A stretch of 64,000 nucleotides of DNA from Streptomyces griseoluteus (GTDB taxonomy: Bacteria > Actinomycetota > Actinomycetes > Streptomycetales > Streptomycetaceae). Shown here piece after piece: positions 25,161 to 34,222 of this stretch; position 1 is the first letter of the stretch, and each line of letters starts with the position of its first letter. Below the pieces are notes generated by a model. The model was not told the origin of the DNA. It made no database searches and saw nothing but the letters and a program-made list of their open reading frames with translations. Made by a program: the position numbers and the translations under genes. The DNA lies in contig NZ_SRRU01000006.1 in the NCBI RefSeq assembly GCF_004784465.1, positions 372,001 through 436,000 on the forward strand. Reading direction: 5' to 3'.

Positions 25161-27554
25161 ATGCCCGCATCCGGACCGGCCGGCGTCCCCACGAAGATCA
25201 CCCAGGGCGCCCAGGCAGCGGGCGGCATCGGCGAGTCCACGCTCCGCCCGGACGGCATCCTCAAGGTGACCGGCGAGTTCGCCTACTCCTCCGACCTGTG
25301 GCACGAGGACATGCTCTGGGGCCACCTGCTGCGCTCCACCGTCGCCCACGCCGAGATCGTGAGCATCGACGTCTCCGAGGCCCTCGCCCTGCCCGGCGTG
25401 CACGCCGTCCTGACCTACGACGACCTGCCCACCGGCGTACGCACCTACGGCCTGGAGATCCAGGACACCCCGGTGCTCGCCCACGGCAAGGTCCGCCACC
25501 ACGGCGAACCCGTCGCCGCCGTCGCCGCCGACCACCCCGAGACCGCCCGCCGGGCCGCCGCCAGGATCCGCGTCGAGTACCGCGAACTGCCCGTCATCAC
25601 CGACGAGTCGTCCGCCACCGCCCCCGGCGCGGTCCTGGTCCACGAGGGCCGCACCGACCACTACGCCCCCTACGTGACCCACCCCAACATCCTGCACCGC
25701 CAGCCCATCGTGCGCGGCGACGCGGCCGCGGCCGCCGGGCGGGCCGATGTGATCGTGCGCGGCGAGTACACCTTCGGCATGCAGGACCAGGCGTTCCTCG
25801 GCCCCGAGTCCGGGCTGGCGGTGCCCGAGGAGGACGGCGGGGTCCACCTCTACATCGCCACCCAGTGGCTCCACTCCGACCTGCGCCAGATCGCCCCCGT
25901 CCTGGGCCTGCCCGAGGACAAGGTCCGTATGACGCTGGCCGGGGTCGGCGGCGCGTTCGGCGGCCGCGAGGACCTGTCGATGCAGATCCAAGCCTGCCTG
26001 CTGGCCCTGCGCACCGGCCGGCCGGTGAAGATCGTCTATGACCGGTTCGAGTCCTTCTTCGGCCATGTCCACCGCCACCCGGCCAAGCTGACCTACGAGC
26101 ACGGCGCGACCAGGGACGGCCTGCTCACCCATGTGAAGTGCCGGATCGTGCTGGACGGCGGCGCCTACGCCTCCGCCTCCCCGGCCGTCGTCGGCAACGC
26201 CGCCTCCCTCGGCATCGGCCCGTACAACGTCGGCGACGTGGACATCGAGGCCCTCGCGCTCTACACCAACAACCCGCCCTGCGGGGCGATGCGCGGCTTC
26301 GGCGCCGTCCAGGCGTGCTTCGCCTACGAGGCCCAGATGGACAAGCTGGCCAAGGAACTCGGGCTCGACCCGGTGGAGTTCAGGCAGCGCAACGCGATGG
26401 AGCAGGGCAGCACGCTGCCCACCGGACAGGTGGTGGACTCGCCCGCACCGGTCGCCGAACTCCTGCGCCGCGTCAAGGCGATGCCCATGCCGCCCGAGCG
26501 CCAGTGGGAGTCCAGCGAGGGCGCCGACGTACGGCAGCTGCCCGGCGGTCTCTGCAACACCACCCACGGCGAAGGGGTGGTGCGCGGGGTCGGGTACGCG
26601 GTCGGCATCAAGAACGTCGGTTTCTCCGAGGGGTTCGACGACTACTCCACCGCCCGGGTCCGCATGGAGGTCGTCGCCGGGGAGCCGGTCGCCGTCGTGC
26701 ACACCGCGATGGCGGAGGTCGGCCAGGGCGGGGTCACCGTGCACGCGCAGATCGCCCGCACCGAACTCGGCGTGGAGAAGGTCACCATCCAGCCCGCCGA
26801 CACCCGTGTGGGCAGCGCCGGTTCGACCTCCGCCTCCCGGCAGACCTACGTCACCGGCGGCGCCGTCCGCAACGCCTGCGCGCTGGTGCGGGAGAAGGTG
26901 CTGGAGATCGGACGCCGCAAGTTCGGTACGTACCACCCCGCCTGGGCCACCGCCGAACTCCTGCTGGAGCGCGGCAAGGTGGTCACCGACGGGGGTGAGG
27001 TGCTGGCCGGCCTCGCGGACGTGCTGGAGGGGGAGAGCGTCGAGATCGAGCGGGAGTGGCGGCACCGGCCGACCCAGCCCTTCGACCGGCTCACCGGCCA
27101 GGGCAACGGCCATGTGCAGTACTCCTTCGCCGCGCACCGTGCCGTCGTGGAGGTCGACACCGAGCTGGGCCTGGTGAAGGTGGTCGAGCTGGCCTGCGCC
27201 CAGGACGTCGGCAAGGCCCTCAACCCGCTCTCCGTGCTCGGCCAGATCCAGGGAGGCACCGTGCAGGGGCTCGGGGTCGCGGTGATGGAGGAGATCCTCG
27301 TGGACCCGGTGACGGCGAAGGTGCGCAACCCGTCCTTCACCGACTATCTGATCCCGACCATCCTCGACACCCCGACCATCCCGGTCGACGTCCTCGAACT
27401 CGCCGACCACCACGCCCCCTACGGGCTGCGGGGCGTCGGCGAGGCCCCCACCCTGTCGTCCACCCCGGCGGTGCTCGCCGCCGTCCGCGCCGCCACCGGA
27501 CTCGAGCTGAACCGCACCCCGGTCCGGCCCGAGCATCTCACCGGCACGGCATGA
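25161..27554 (+). CDS. xanthine dehydrogenase, molybdopterin-binding subunit
   Basis: 797 residues, full length. Conserved blocks of the XdhA/CoxL family: GVGGAFGGRED (about residues 270-280), RGFGAVQACFAYE around residue 380, EVGQGGVTVHAQ (about 516) and the C-terminal GLRGVGEAPT, whose Glu is the catalytic base of xanthine oxidoreductases. It hydroxylates hypoxanthine and xanthine to urate, feeding the uricase operon at 40 kb. It starts one base after the 2Fe-2S subunit stop. Confidence 0.95.
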   Translation: MPASGPAGVPTKITQGAQAAGGIGESTLRPDGILKVTGEFAYSSDLWHEDMLWGHLLRSTVAHAEIVSIDVSEALALPGVHAVLTYDDLPTGVRTYGLEIQDTPVLAHGKVRHHGEPVAAVAADHPETARRAAARIRVEYRELPVITDESSATAPGAVLVHEGRTDHYAPYVTHPNILHRQPIVRGDAAAAAGRADVIVRGEYTFGMQDQAFLGPESGLAVPEEDGGVHLYIATQWLHSDLRQIAPVLGLPEDKVRMTLAGVGGAFGGREDLSMQIQACLLALRTGRPVKIVYDRFESFFGHVHRHPAKLTYEHGATRDGLLTHVKCRIVLDGGAYASASPAVVGNAASLGIGPYNVGDVDIEALALYTNNPPCGAMRGFGAVQACFAYEAQMDKLAKELGLDPVEFRQRNAMEQGSTLPTGQVVDSPAPVAELLRRVKAMPMPPERQWESSEGADVRQLPGGLCNTTHGEGVVRGVGYAVGIKNVGFSEGFDDYSTARVRMEVVAGEPVAVVHTAMAEVGQGGVTVHAQIARTELGVEKVTIQPADTRVGSAGSTSASRQTYVTGGAVRNACALVREKVLEIGRRKFGTYHPAWATAELLLERGKVVTDGGEVLAGLADVLEGESVEIEREWRHRPTQPFDRLTGQGNGHVQYSFAAHRAVVEVDTELGLVKVVELACAQDVGKALNPLSVLGQIQGGTVQGLGVAVMEEILVDPVTAKVRNPSFTDYLIPTILDTPTIPVDVLELADHHAPYGLRGVGEAPTLSSTPAVLAAVRAATGLELNRTPVRPEHLTGTA

Positions 27555-27579
27555 GAGCGATGCGTCAGGAGGCCGTCGG

Positions 27580-28719
27580 ATGCTGGACATCGCCGAGGAA
27601 CTGAACGTGTGGGCCGCCGAGGGCCGGGACTTCGCGGTCGCCACCGTGGTCGCCGTCAGCGGCAGCGCCCCCCGCCGCCCCGGTGCCGCCCTCGCGGTCG
27701 ACGCCGGGGGCACGGCCGTCGGGTCGGTCTCCGGCGGCTGCGTGGAGGGCGCGGTGTACGAGCTGTGCCAACAGACACTGGCGGACGGCAGGCCCGCGCT
27801 GGAGCGCTTCGGGTATGACGACGAGGGCGGCCTGGGAGTGGGTCTGACCTGCGGGGGAGCCATCGACGTCCTGGTGGTCCCGGTCCGCGCCGACAGCCGT
27901 CACCGGCCGGTGCTCGCCGCCGCGCTGGACGCCGCCGCCGGCAGCCGGGCCGTAGCGCTCGCCCGGATCACGGCGGGTCCGCCCGAACTGCTCGGCGGCG
28001 CGCTCCTGATCGACAGTGACGGCAACCCGCACGGCGGCCTCGGCGGCCACCCGGATCTCGACCGCACGATCGCCGCCGAGGCGGCCGCCTTCCTGGACGC
28101 GGGCCGCACCGGCACCGTGCAGCTGGGGGTGCGCGGCGCGCGCTGCGGGGACCCGGTCACCGTGCTGATCGAGGCGGCCGTCCCACCGCCCCGCATGATC
28201 GTGTTCGGCGCCGTCGACTTCGCAGGCGCGCTGGTCCGGGTCGGCAAGTTCCTCGGGCACCACGTCACCGTGTGCGACGCCCGGCCGGTGTTCACCACCC
28301 GCGCCCGGTTCCCCGAGGCCGACGAGGTGGTCGTCGACTGGCCGCACCGCTACCTGGAGCGCACCGCGACCGACGCCCGCACGGTGCTGTGCGTCCTCAC
28401 CCACGACCCCAAGTTCGATGTACCGCTGCTCCGGCTGGCCCTCGGCCTGCCCGTCGCCTACGTCGGCGCGATGGGCTCCCGGCGCACCCACCTCGACCGG
28501 CTGGAGCGGCTGCGCGAGGCGGGCGTCACCGACCGTCAACTGGCCCGGCTGCGCTCGCCGATCGGGCTCGACCTGGGCGCCCGTACCCCGGAGGAGACGG
28601 CGCTGTCCATCGCGGCGGAGATCGTCGCCGCCCGGCGCGGCGGCACCGGCATCTCGCTGACCGGCGCCCACACCCCGATCCACCACGACCTCCCCCTGGG
28701 GCTGGGCTCGTCCGCCTGA
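27580..28719 (+). CDS. xdhC: XdhC/CoxI-family molybdenum-cofactor maturation protein
   Basis: 379 residues. The N-terminal XdhC/CoxI domain shows GSAPRRPGAALAVDAGG and SVSGGCVEGAV, and the C-terminal XdhC Rossmann domain shows the VLTHDPKFD and YVGAMGSRRTHLDRLERL motifs. XdhC binds Moco, promotes its sulfuration and inserts it into xanthine dehydrogenase. Last gene of the operon; AGGAGG seven bases before ATG. Confidence 0.94.
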   Translation: MLDIAEELNVWAAEGRDFAVATVVAVSGSAPRRPGAALAVDAGGTAVGSVSGGCVEGAVYELCQQTLADGRPALERFGYDDEGGLGVGLTCGGAIDVLVVPVRADSRHRPVLAAALDAAAGSRAVALARITAGPPELLGGALLIDSDGNPHGGLGGHPDLDRTIAAEAAAFLDAGRTGTVQLGVRGARCGDPVTVLIEAAVPPPRMIVFGAVDFAGALVRVGKFLGHHVTVCDARPVFTTRARFPEADEVVVDWPHRYLERTATDARTVLCVLTHDPKFDVPLLRLALGLPVAYVGAMGSRRTHLDRLERLREAGVTDRQLARLRSPIGLDLGARTPEETALSIAAEIVAARRGGTGISLTGAHTPIHHDLPLGLGSSA

Positions 28720-28774
28720 GCGCGCGCGGAAAAACCGGTTACGGCCCCTGCGGCGGGCGTGCTTGCATGACGGC

Positions 28775-29413
28775 ATGCTTCCTGCCGACCGGCTCCTCGC
28801 CTTCGCCGCGCTGTCCCTGCTGCTGATCGTGGTGCCGGGGCCGAGCGTGCTGTTCGTCGTGGGCCGGGCGCTCGCCCACGGACGCCGGGCGGCCCTCACC
28901 ACCGTCGTCGGGAACACGCTGGGCGCGTATGTGCTCGTCGCGGCCGTGGCGCTCGGTGTCGGGTCGGTCGTGGAGCGCTCGGTCCTCGCCTTCACCGTGC
29001 TCAAGCTCGCGGGCGCCGCCTACCTGGTGTACCTGGGGGTCACGGCGTGGCGGCGGCGCGGCTCGCTGCGGGCCGCGTTCACCCCGGACGCCCCGGCGCA
29101 CAGCGGGCCGCGCACCCTGTGGGACGGGTTCGTGGTCGGGGTGGCCAACCCCAAGACGATCGTGTTCTTCGCCGCCGTCCTGCCCCAGTTCACCGACCCC
29201 GCTCGGGGCCGGGTGCCCCTTCAGATGCTGTTGCTCGGGCTGGTGTTCAACGCCATCGCGCTCGTCTGCGACAGCGTCTGGGGGCTTGCCGCCTCGGCCG
29301 CGCGGGACTGGTTCGCCCGCTCACCGCGCCGGCTGGCGGCCGTCGGCGGCGCGGGCGGGCTCGCCATGGTCGGGCTCGGGGTGACGGTCGCGGTCACGGG
29401 CCGTACGGACTGA
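28775..29413 (+). CDS. LysE/RhtB-family exporter
   Basis: 212 residues with about six membrane segments. The family motif VVPGPSVLFVVGRAL is in helix 1, with the GRRAALTTVVGNTLGAYVLV loop and the central NPKTIVFFAAVLPQF motif. Such proteins export amino acids or related metabolites. The ATG at 28775 follows the genus-typical start of this family. Monocistronic; the nearest upstream gene is xdhC, 55 bases away, so readthrough is possible. Confidence 0.9.
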   Translation: MLPADRLLAFAALSLLLIVVPGPSVLFVVGRALAHGRRAALTTVVGNTLGAYVLVAAVALGVGSVVERSVLAFTVLKLAGAAYLVYLGVTAWRRRGSLRAAFTPDAPAHSGPRTLWDGFVVGVANPKTIVFFAAVLPQFTDPARGRVPLQMLLLGLVFNAIALVCDSVWGLAASAARDWFARSPRRLAAVGGAGGLAMVGLGVTVAVTGRTD

Positions 29414-29418
29414 CGGTC

Positions 29419-29487
29419 CGCGCGCCCCAACTCCCACGCGCGCCCAAGTCCGACGTGCGCCCAAGTCCCACGCGCGCCCAAGCCCCG
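29419..29487 (+). repeat. four tandem copies of a ~17-bp unit
   Basis: The 84-bp space between the LysE-type gene and the convergent SRPBCC gene is filled by four near-identical units of 17-18 bp (type CGCGCGCCCAAGTCCCA), starting at 29419, 29437, 29454 and 29471. No function is evident; a terminator is not obvious here. Confidence 0.8.
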
Positions 29488-29497
29488 CCCCGAGGGC

Positions 29498-29938
29498 TCA
29501 CTCCCGCCTGAGCAGCCCGTTCACCACGCGTCCGAACATCCACTGCGCGGCGCTCGTCACCACGCCGTCGAAGGCGCGGGGCAGGAAGGACACGCGCAGT
29601 TCCTCCCGCCACACCACGCGGGCCCGCCCGCCGGGCCCCGGCCGTACCTCGATCTCCGCCCAGCCGAGCACCACCCGGCCGCGCTTCTCCAGCCGGCAGA
29701 ACCCCGGTTCGCCGTCCAGCGGAGGGCGCCACACGGTGATGTCCATCGGATCGTCGAAGACCAGCGGGCCGACACCCGTACGGGCCAGGATGCGGGTGCC
29801 CACCCCGGTCGGCGGGGGCGTCACCACCGTCATCCGGGTGAGCGGCACCAGATCCCCGTGCCGGGGCCAGTCGGTGAGCCGGCGCCACGCCTCGGCGAGC
29901 GAGAGGGGGACGGTGCGTTCGAGCGTGAAGAGAGACAC
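29498..29938 (-). CDS. SRPBCC-superfamily protein (polyketide cyclase/START-like)
   Basis: 146 residues. It begins FTLERTVPLSLAEAWRRLTDWPRHGDLVPL, the typical first strand and helix of SRPBCC folds, with the later strands RILARTGVGPLVF and RARVVWREELRV and a long C-terminal helix. These small barrels bind hydrophobic ligands. No function can be assigned from context. Start at ATG 29938. Confidence 0.82.
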   Translation of the reverse strand: MSLFTLERTVPLSLAEAWRRLTDWPRHGDLVPLTRMTVVTPPPTGVGTRILARTGVGPLVFDDPMDITVWRPPLDGEPGFCRLEKRGRVVLGWAEIEVRPGPGGRARVVWREELRVSFLPRAFDGVVTSAAQWMFGRVVNGLLRRE

Positions 29939-30093
29939 GCCCCGATCGTAGGGAATCGCCGTCCGCCACCTGGGGGTTCACCCCGGCGGGTCACCTGCCC
30001 GGCGGATGGACCGGAGTGCCGCCGGCGCACGCGGGGACCCGCACGCCCACCGGCACGCCCCCAGGAGTGACCCCTGCGGACCATGGATAGGGA

Positions 30094-30128
30094 GGCGCTG
30101 CGGGCCGCTCGTGGTGGCTCGCAGCGCC
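30094..30128 (-). terminator. terminator hairpin downstream of trypsin gene
   Basis: 13-bp stem with one G-T wobble (GGCGCTGCGGGCC with GGCTCGCAGCGCC) and a 9-base loop, 43 bases past the stop codon of the trypsin-like gene. Confidence 0.65.
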
Positions 30129-30170
30129 CCCCTGGTCATGCACCCGAGCGTGCTCGGGAAGTCTTCCGGG

Positions 30171-30962
30171 TCACGAGTTGACCTGCGCGGTCACCAGGCT
30201 GGAGAAGGTGGTCAGCCGGGTGTAGACCCCCGGGTAACCGGCCTCCGCGCAGCCCTCGCCCCAGGAAGTGATCCCTGCCAGGACGCCCCCGATGATCAGG
30301 GGACCGCCGCTGTCGCCCTGGCAGGTGTCGACGCCACCGGAGGTGAGTCCGGCGCAGACCATGTCGGACTGGACGAAGTCCGAACCGTAGGAGTTGCGGC
30401 AGCTGGAGTCGGACACGGTCGGCACCGTCGCGGTCCGGAGCTGGTTGGAGGAGCTGCCGCTCTCCGAGGTGGTGCCCCAGCCGAGGATGCGGGCGGTGGT
30501 GCCCGCCGCGTACACGCCGGTCTGGGAGGGGGAGACGTAGGACACCGGGGTGTACGGCATCGACGTCGACAGGGTCAGGACGGCCACGTCGTCGCCGCGG
30601 GTGGCGTCGGTGTAGTCCGGGTTGATCCAGATCTTGCTGACGCGGCTCACCGTGCCGTTGGTGCCGTTCAGGTAGGTGCGGCCACCGACCACCCGGACGC
30701 TGCTCGTGGACTCGCCGACCATGCAGTGGGCCGCCGTGACCACCTTCTTGGCGGACACCAGGGTGCCGCCGCAGAACTGGCTGCCGGACGCGTCCGTGAT
30801 CTGCATGACGTACGGGTACGCGGTCGTGGTGGTGGTCGTGCCGCCCACGATGGGCTGGGGAGCGGCGCTCGCCGCGGGAGCGGCCACGAGCGCGGTCGCC
30901 GCGGCGGCGGCGGTCGCCAGCACGGTCACGGCGGTCTTTCTGGCACGTCTGAGCCCGAACAT
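30171..30962 (-). CDS. secreted trypsin-like serine protease (S1A)
   Basis: 263 residues, pre-pro-enzyme. A signal peptide (RRARKTAVTVLATAAAAATALVAAPAASA) and a very short propeptide APQP precede the mature N-terminus IVGG at residue 38. Catalytic triad: His79 in TAAHC, Asp125 in DDVAVL, Ser218 in CQGDSGGP. Asp212 at the base of the S1 pocket gives trypsin-like preference for Arg/Lys. It resembles S. griseus trypsin. GAGGAGA lies five bases before the ATG. It sits downstream of, and is probably controlled by, the neighbouring LAL regulator through the palindrome at 31138. Confidence 0.95.
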   Translation of the reverse strand: MFGLRRARKTAVTVLATAAAAATALVAAPAASAAPQPIVGGTTTTTTAYPYVMQITDASGSQFCGGTLVSAKKVVTAAHCMVGESTSSVRVVGGRTYLNGTNGTVSRVSKIWINPDYTDATRGDDVAVLTLSTSMPYTPVSYVSPSQTGVYAAGTTARILGWGTTSESGSSSNQLRTATVPTVSDSSCRNSYGSDFVQSDMVCAGLTSGGVDTCQGDSGGPLIIGGVLAGITSWGEGCAEAGYPGVYTRLTTFSSLVTAQVNS

Positions 30963-31137
30963 GAGTCTCCTCAGTGGGGGTTGCCGGTGGGGGTCGCGCG
31001 GGTGTGGGGGTGGTGCACGAGAACGGGGCACCCCCGGCTCCGGTGGAGCGGAGAGGGGCGGGATTCCGAACCCGTGTGCCCGGCGAGCGGCACGCCCCTC
31101 ACGCTAGGACCCGGAACTCCCGCCTCCCAATGAGGGA

Positions 31138-31151
31138 ACCCCCTAGGGGGT
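31138..31151. promoter_or_regulatory. palindrome ACCCCCTAGGGGGT upstream of trypsin gene
   Basis: Perfect 14-bp palindrome between the LAL regulator and the trypsin gene, about 176 bp before the protease start. On the trypsin strand it precedes a possible -10 TAGCGT (around 31105) by roughly 30 bp, a position suited to an activator. CTAG-centred palindromes suit LuxR-type dimers. Confidence 0.5.
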
Positions 31152-31198
31152 CAGGGGAGGGAAAACCCTCGGTCCGGCTCAGTTAACCGGGGGCGCCG

Positions 31199-34036
31199 TC
31201 ACTTTGCGCGGCGACCTGCGGCCAATCGGACGATGTCCACCCGTGAGCGGATACCCAGCTTCCGGTAGACCCGGGTCAGGGTCGCCTCCACCGTCTTCAC
31301 GCTCACGAACAGCCGTGCTGCTATTTCCCGGTTGGTGGCGCCCTCCATCACCAGCGCGGCCACCTGACGCTCCATCGCGGCCAGCCCCGCCAGCGCGTCC
31401 AGCGTCTCCGGGGCGTCCGGCACGGGCACCGGCGGCGCGGGCTCCGGCGCGCTGCGGGCCTCGTCCACCTGGCCCAGCCAGGGCAGCGCCCGGCAGCGCC
31501 GGAACAGCCGGGTCGCCTCGTCGTACACGGTGCCCCTGCGGCGGGCCCCCTCCGGGGAACGGGCGCGGAGCTGGGCCAGGGCGAACGCGGCGCGGGCCGC
31601 CTCCAGCCCGTAGCCCAGTCCCGTGAGCCGGTCCTGAGCGGACGTCAGCCGGGCCTGCGCGCCCTCCTGGTCGCCGCGGGCCGCCCGCACCAGGGCCTCC
31701 GCCCGGTCCAGGACCGCGAGCACGCTCGCCCGGCCGAGGCGCTCGGCGTGCTCCCGGCTGGTGTCGATGAGGTCCTGCGCCTCGGCGGGTTCACCGATGC
31801 GGACCAGCGCCTCCGCGAGGTCCCCCTGCCAACGGCCGCGCGCCGGGTCGGTGATGCCGAGGTCCTGCTCCAGACGGCGTACCCGGCGCAGCGCGCGCAC
31901 CGTCCCGGCCGCGTCCCCGGCCACCAGTTGGGCGTATCCGAGGGCGGCGAGCGCCCGCGAGAGGTACATCTGGTCGCCGTCCTGCTCGGCGTGCTCCACC
32001 GCCTCGTGGGCGAGCGACAGCGCCCGGCCCACGTCCCCGCCGGACGCCTCGGCCATCGAGGTCAGCATGGCGGAGGCGGTCTCCCCGATCCCGGAGTCCC
32101 GCGCGAGCCTGAGCGCCTCCCGGGCCAGCTCCAGGGCGCGCCCGCAGTGCCCGGCGTGCAGCTCGGTCTCCGCGAGCCCGCGCAGGAAGTGCACCTCGCT
32201 CTCCACCGAACCCCGCCGCCGCACCTCGCCCAGCAGCGCGGTCACCGTGCCGCGCGCCTCGTCCAGCCGGTCGCCCATGACCAGCCAGCGGAACCGCGCG
32301 CTGCCCGCCCCGTTGTGATGGCACGCCACCGACGCGTCCTGGGGCTCGCGCAGCGCCCGCTTGATGGTGCGGGGTGCCTCCGGATGGCCCATCAGGGTCT
32401 CCGTCTGCGCCTGGAAGGCCAGCGCCATCAGCTCGGTTCGCCGGTCCCCGCCGTGCTCGGCCAGCGCGGCCGCGTGCGCGGCGGCGGTACGGGCCTCGGT
32501 GAAGTCGCCCTGCACGATCAGCGCCCGCCAGGCGAGCTGGTAGTTGACCAGGGCCAGCAGCCGGGGGTCCTGCCCGGCGTCGGCGAGCGCCTGCGGGAAG
32601 ACGGCGTCGACCTCGGCCATGGTGTGCCCGGCGGTGTCGATGACGACGATCCAGGCCCGCACCCGTTCGGCGGCCACGGCGGTACGGCTCAGCACCTCGC
32701 GGGCGATGTCCCGGGCGAGGTCGACCTCGCCGGCCGTGATCGCGTCCTCGGCGGCCGTCAGCCGCCGCTCCTCGGCGCCGGGCACGCCGTCGGCCGGGGT
32801 GCGGCGCGCGGCCAGCAGGCCGAGCTGGGCGGCGACCGAGGGCGCGCCCCGGTCGCGGGCGAGGGTCGCGGCCCCGGCGAGCTTCGCCGCCACCTCCGGG
32901 TCGGTACCGGTGGTGGCGAGCGCCAGGTGGCGGGCGCGCTCGATCGGGTCGGAGGCGGCGGTGGACAGTGCCGCGTGCGCGGCCCGCCGCTCCGGCGCGG
33001 GTGCCTCGGCGTACAGGGCCGCGGAGATCAAGGGGTGCGCGAACCGGACGGCCGGGGCCTCCGGCTCGGTGGCGAGCAGGCCGAGTTCGGCGGCCTGGGC
33101 GCACTCCGCCTCGGCGTTCTCCCGGCCGGCCGCGTGCAGCAGGGCCGGGGTGGGGCGGGCGCCCGCACTGGCCACCAGCAGGGTGCGGCGGGCCTCCACC
33201 GAGAGCATGTCCAGCCGGCTGAGGACCAGGGCGCGCAGCGAGGTCGGCACCGGCAGCGGCTCGCCGGGCCGGGGCGGGGTCGGGCTGTCGGCGAGCGCGC
33301 GGCTCAGCTCCAGCGCGAACAGCGGGTTGCCGCCGCTGGTGCGGTGGATCTCGCGGACCGTGGAGCGGGGGAGCGCGCCGTGGCCCCGGTGGTCGAGCAG
33401 CCGGGCCACCTGGGTGCGGTTGAGGGGGCCGAGGCGGACGGCGGCGGTGTCCGGGGGACAGGCGCGCAGATGTCGGTCGTACTCCTGGCTCTCCGGACCC
33501 TCGGTGCGTACCGCGCACAGCAGTTGCACCGGGGTGCCGCCCAGGCGGCGGGCGGCGAAGCCGAGGAGTTCGGCGCTGGCCGGGTCGAGCCACTGGAGGT
33601 CGTCGGCGACCAGCAGGACCGGGCCGCGCGCGGCGAGGGCGCGCAGGGCGGAGAGCACCGCCAGGCGCAGGGCGAGACCGTCGCGCTGGAGGCTGGACTC
33701 GCCCCGGCCGGTGAGCGCCGACTCCAGCGCGGTCAGCTGGGCCGAGGGGAGGTGCGGCGCGATCTCGTCCAGGACCAGCCCGAGGAGGTCGGCCAGGGCG
33801 AGGAAGGGCAGATGCGATTCGGACTCGGTGGCCGAGCAGCGCAACACGGTGTGCGCGGTGGCACCGTATTCCTCGGCCAATGCCCGCAGGAAGGTCGATT
33901 TCCCTATTCCGGCCGGGCCGTGCACCAGCACGCTGCCGCCCGAGGCGAGCTGTTCCCTCGCGTCGGCGAACAGTTCCTCGCGGCCGATGAGCAGGTCGGG
34001 GCGGCATCGGGCAGGCTCCTGGAAGTCCCGTCGCAC
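31199..34036 (-). CDS. LAL-type LuxR regulator with AAA ATPase domain
   Basis: 945 residues, the usual size of large ATP-binding LuxR (LAL) regulators. Walker A GPAGIGKST is at about residues 40-48 and Walker B LLVADDLQWLD near 145. A long TPR-like central region follows, and a C-terminal LuxR helix-turn-helix (MERQVAALVMEGATNREIAARLFVSVKTVEATLTRVYRKLGIRSR) ends close to the C-terminus. The GTG at 34036 is chosen from the family N-terminus (VRRDFQEPARCRPD). LALs activate genes after binding an effector. Likely target: the adjacent trypsin gene. Confidence 0.93.
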   Translation of the reverse strand: MRRDFQEPARCRPDLLIGREELFADAREQLASGGSVLVHGPAGIGKSTFLRALAEEYGATAHTVLRCSATESESHLPFLALADLLGLVLDEIAPHLPSAQLTALESALTGRGESSLQRDGLALRLAVLSALRALAARGPVLLVADDLQWLDPASAELLGFAARRLGGTPVQLLCAVRTEGPESQEYDRHLRACPPDTAAVRLGPLNRTQVARLLDHRGHGALPRSTVREIHRTSGGNPLFALELSRALADSPTPPRPGEPLPVPTSLRALVLSRLDMLSVEARRTLLVASAGARPTPALLHAAGRENAEAECAQAAELGLLATEPEAPAVRFAHPLISAALYAEAPAPERRAAHAALSTAASDPIERARHLALATTGTDPEVAAKLAGAATLARDRGAPSVAAQLGLLAARRTPADGVPGAEERRLTAAEDAITAGEVDLARDIAREVLSRTAVAAERVRAWIVVIDTAGHTMAEVDAVFPQALADAGQDPRLLALVNYQLAWRALIVQGDFTEARTAAAHAAALAEHGGDRRTELMALAFQAQTETLMGHPEAPRTIKRALREPQDASVACHHNGAGSARFRWLVMGDRLDEARGTVTALLGEVRRRGSVESEVHFLRGLAETELHAGHCGRALELAREALRLARDSGIGETASAMLTSMAEASGGDVGRALSLAHEAVEHAEQDGDQMYLSRALAALGYAQLVAGDAAGTVRALRRVRRLEQDLGITDPARGRWQGDLAEALVRIGEPAEAQDLIDTSREHAERLGRASVLAVLDRAEALVRAARGDQEGAQARLTSAQDRLTGLGYGLEAARAAFALAQLRARSPEGARRRGTVYDEATRLFRRCRALPWLGQVDEARSAPEPAPPVPVPDAPETLDALAGLAAMERQVAALVMEGATNREIAARLFVSVKTVEATLTRVYRKLGIRSRVDIVRLAAGRRAK

Positions 34037-34222
34037 GGTTCGCCCGCTCCCCTCGTGTGTCGTGTCCGGGCCAAATTCTAGGCAACGGAGCCCGGAATTC
34101 GTCGAGAAGTCGTGGTGAGGGAAATAACAGCCCGTCAAGCATCGTCAAATTCAAAGCGGGCCTATGTGAATGGCATGTTTCGCCGGCGGTTGCCGGGGGA
34201 CCGGAGTGTCCGGTTCCGGCCC

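Noticed and set aside
29419..29487. CRISPR-like array
   Set aside because: Units are contiguous without unique spacers, too short, and no cas genes are present.
34037..34138. Extended N-terminus for the LAL regulator starting at 34138
   Set aside because: The extra residues are unlike the family and the region looks like promoter DNA; the GTG at 34036 matches the usual N-terminus.
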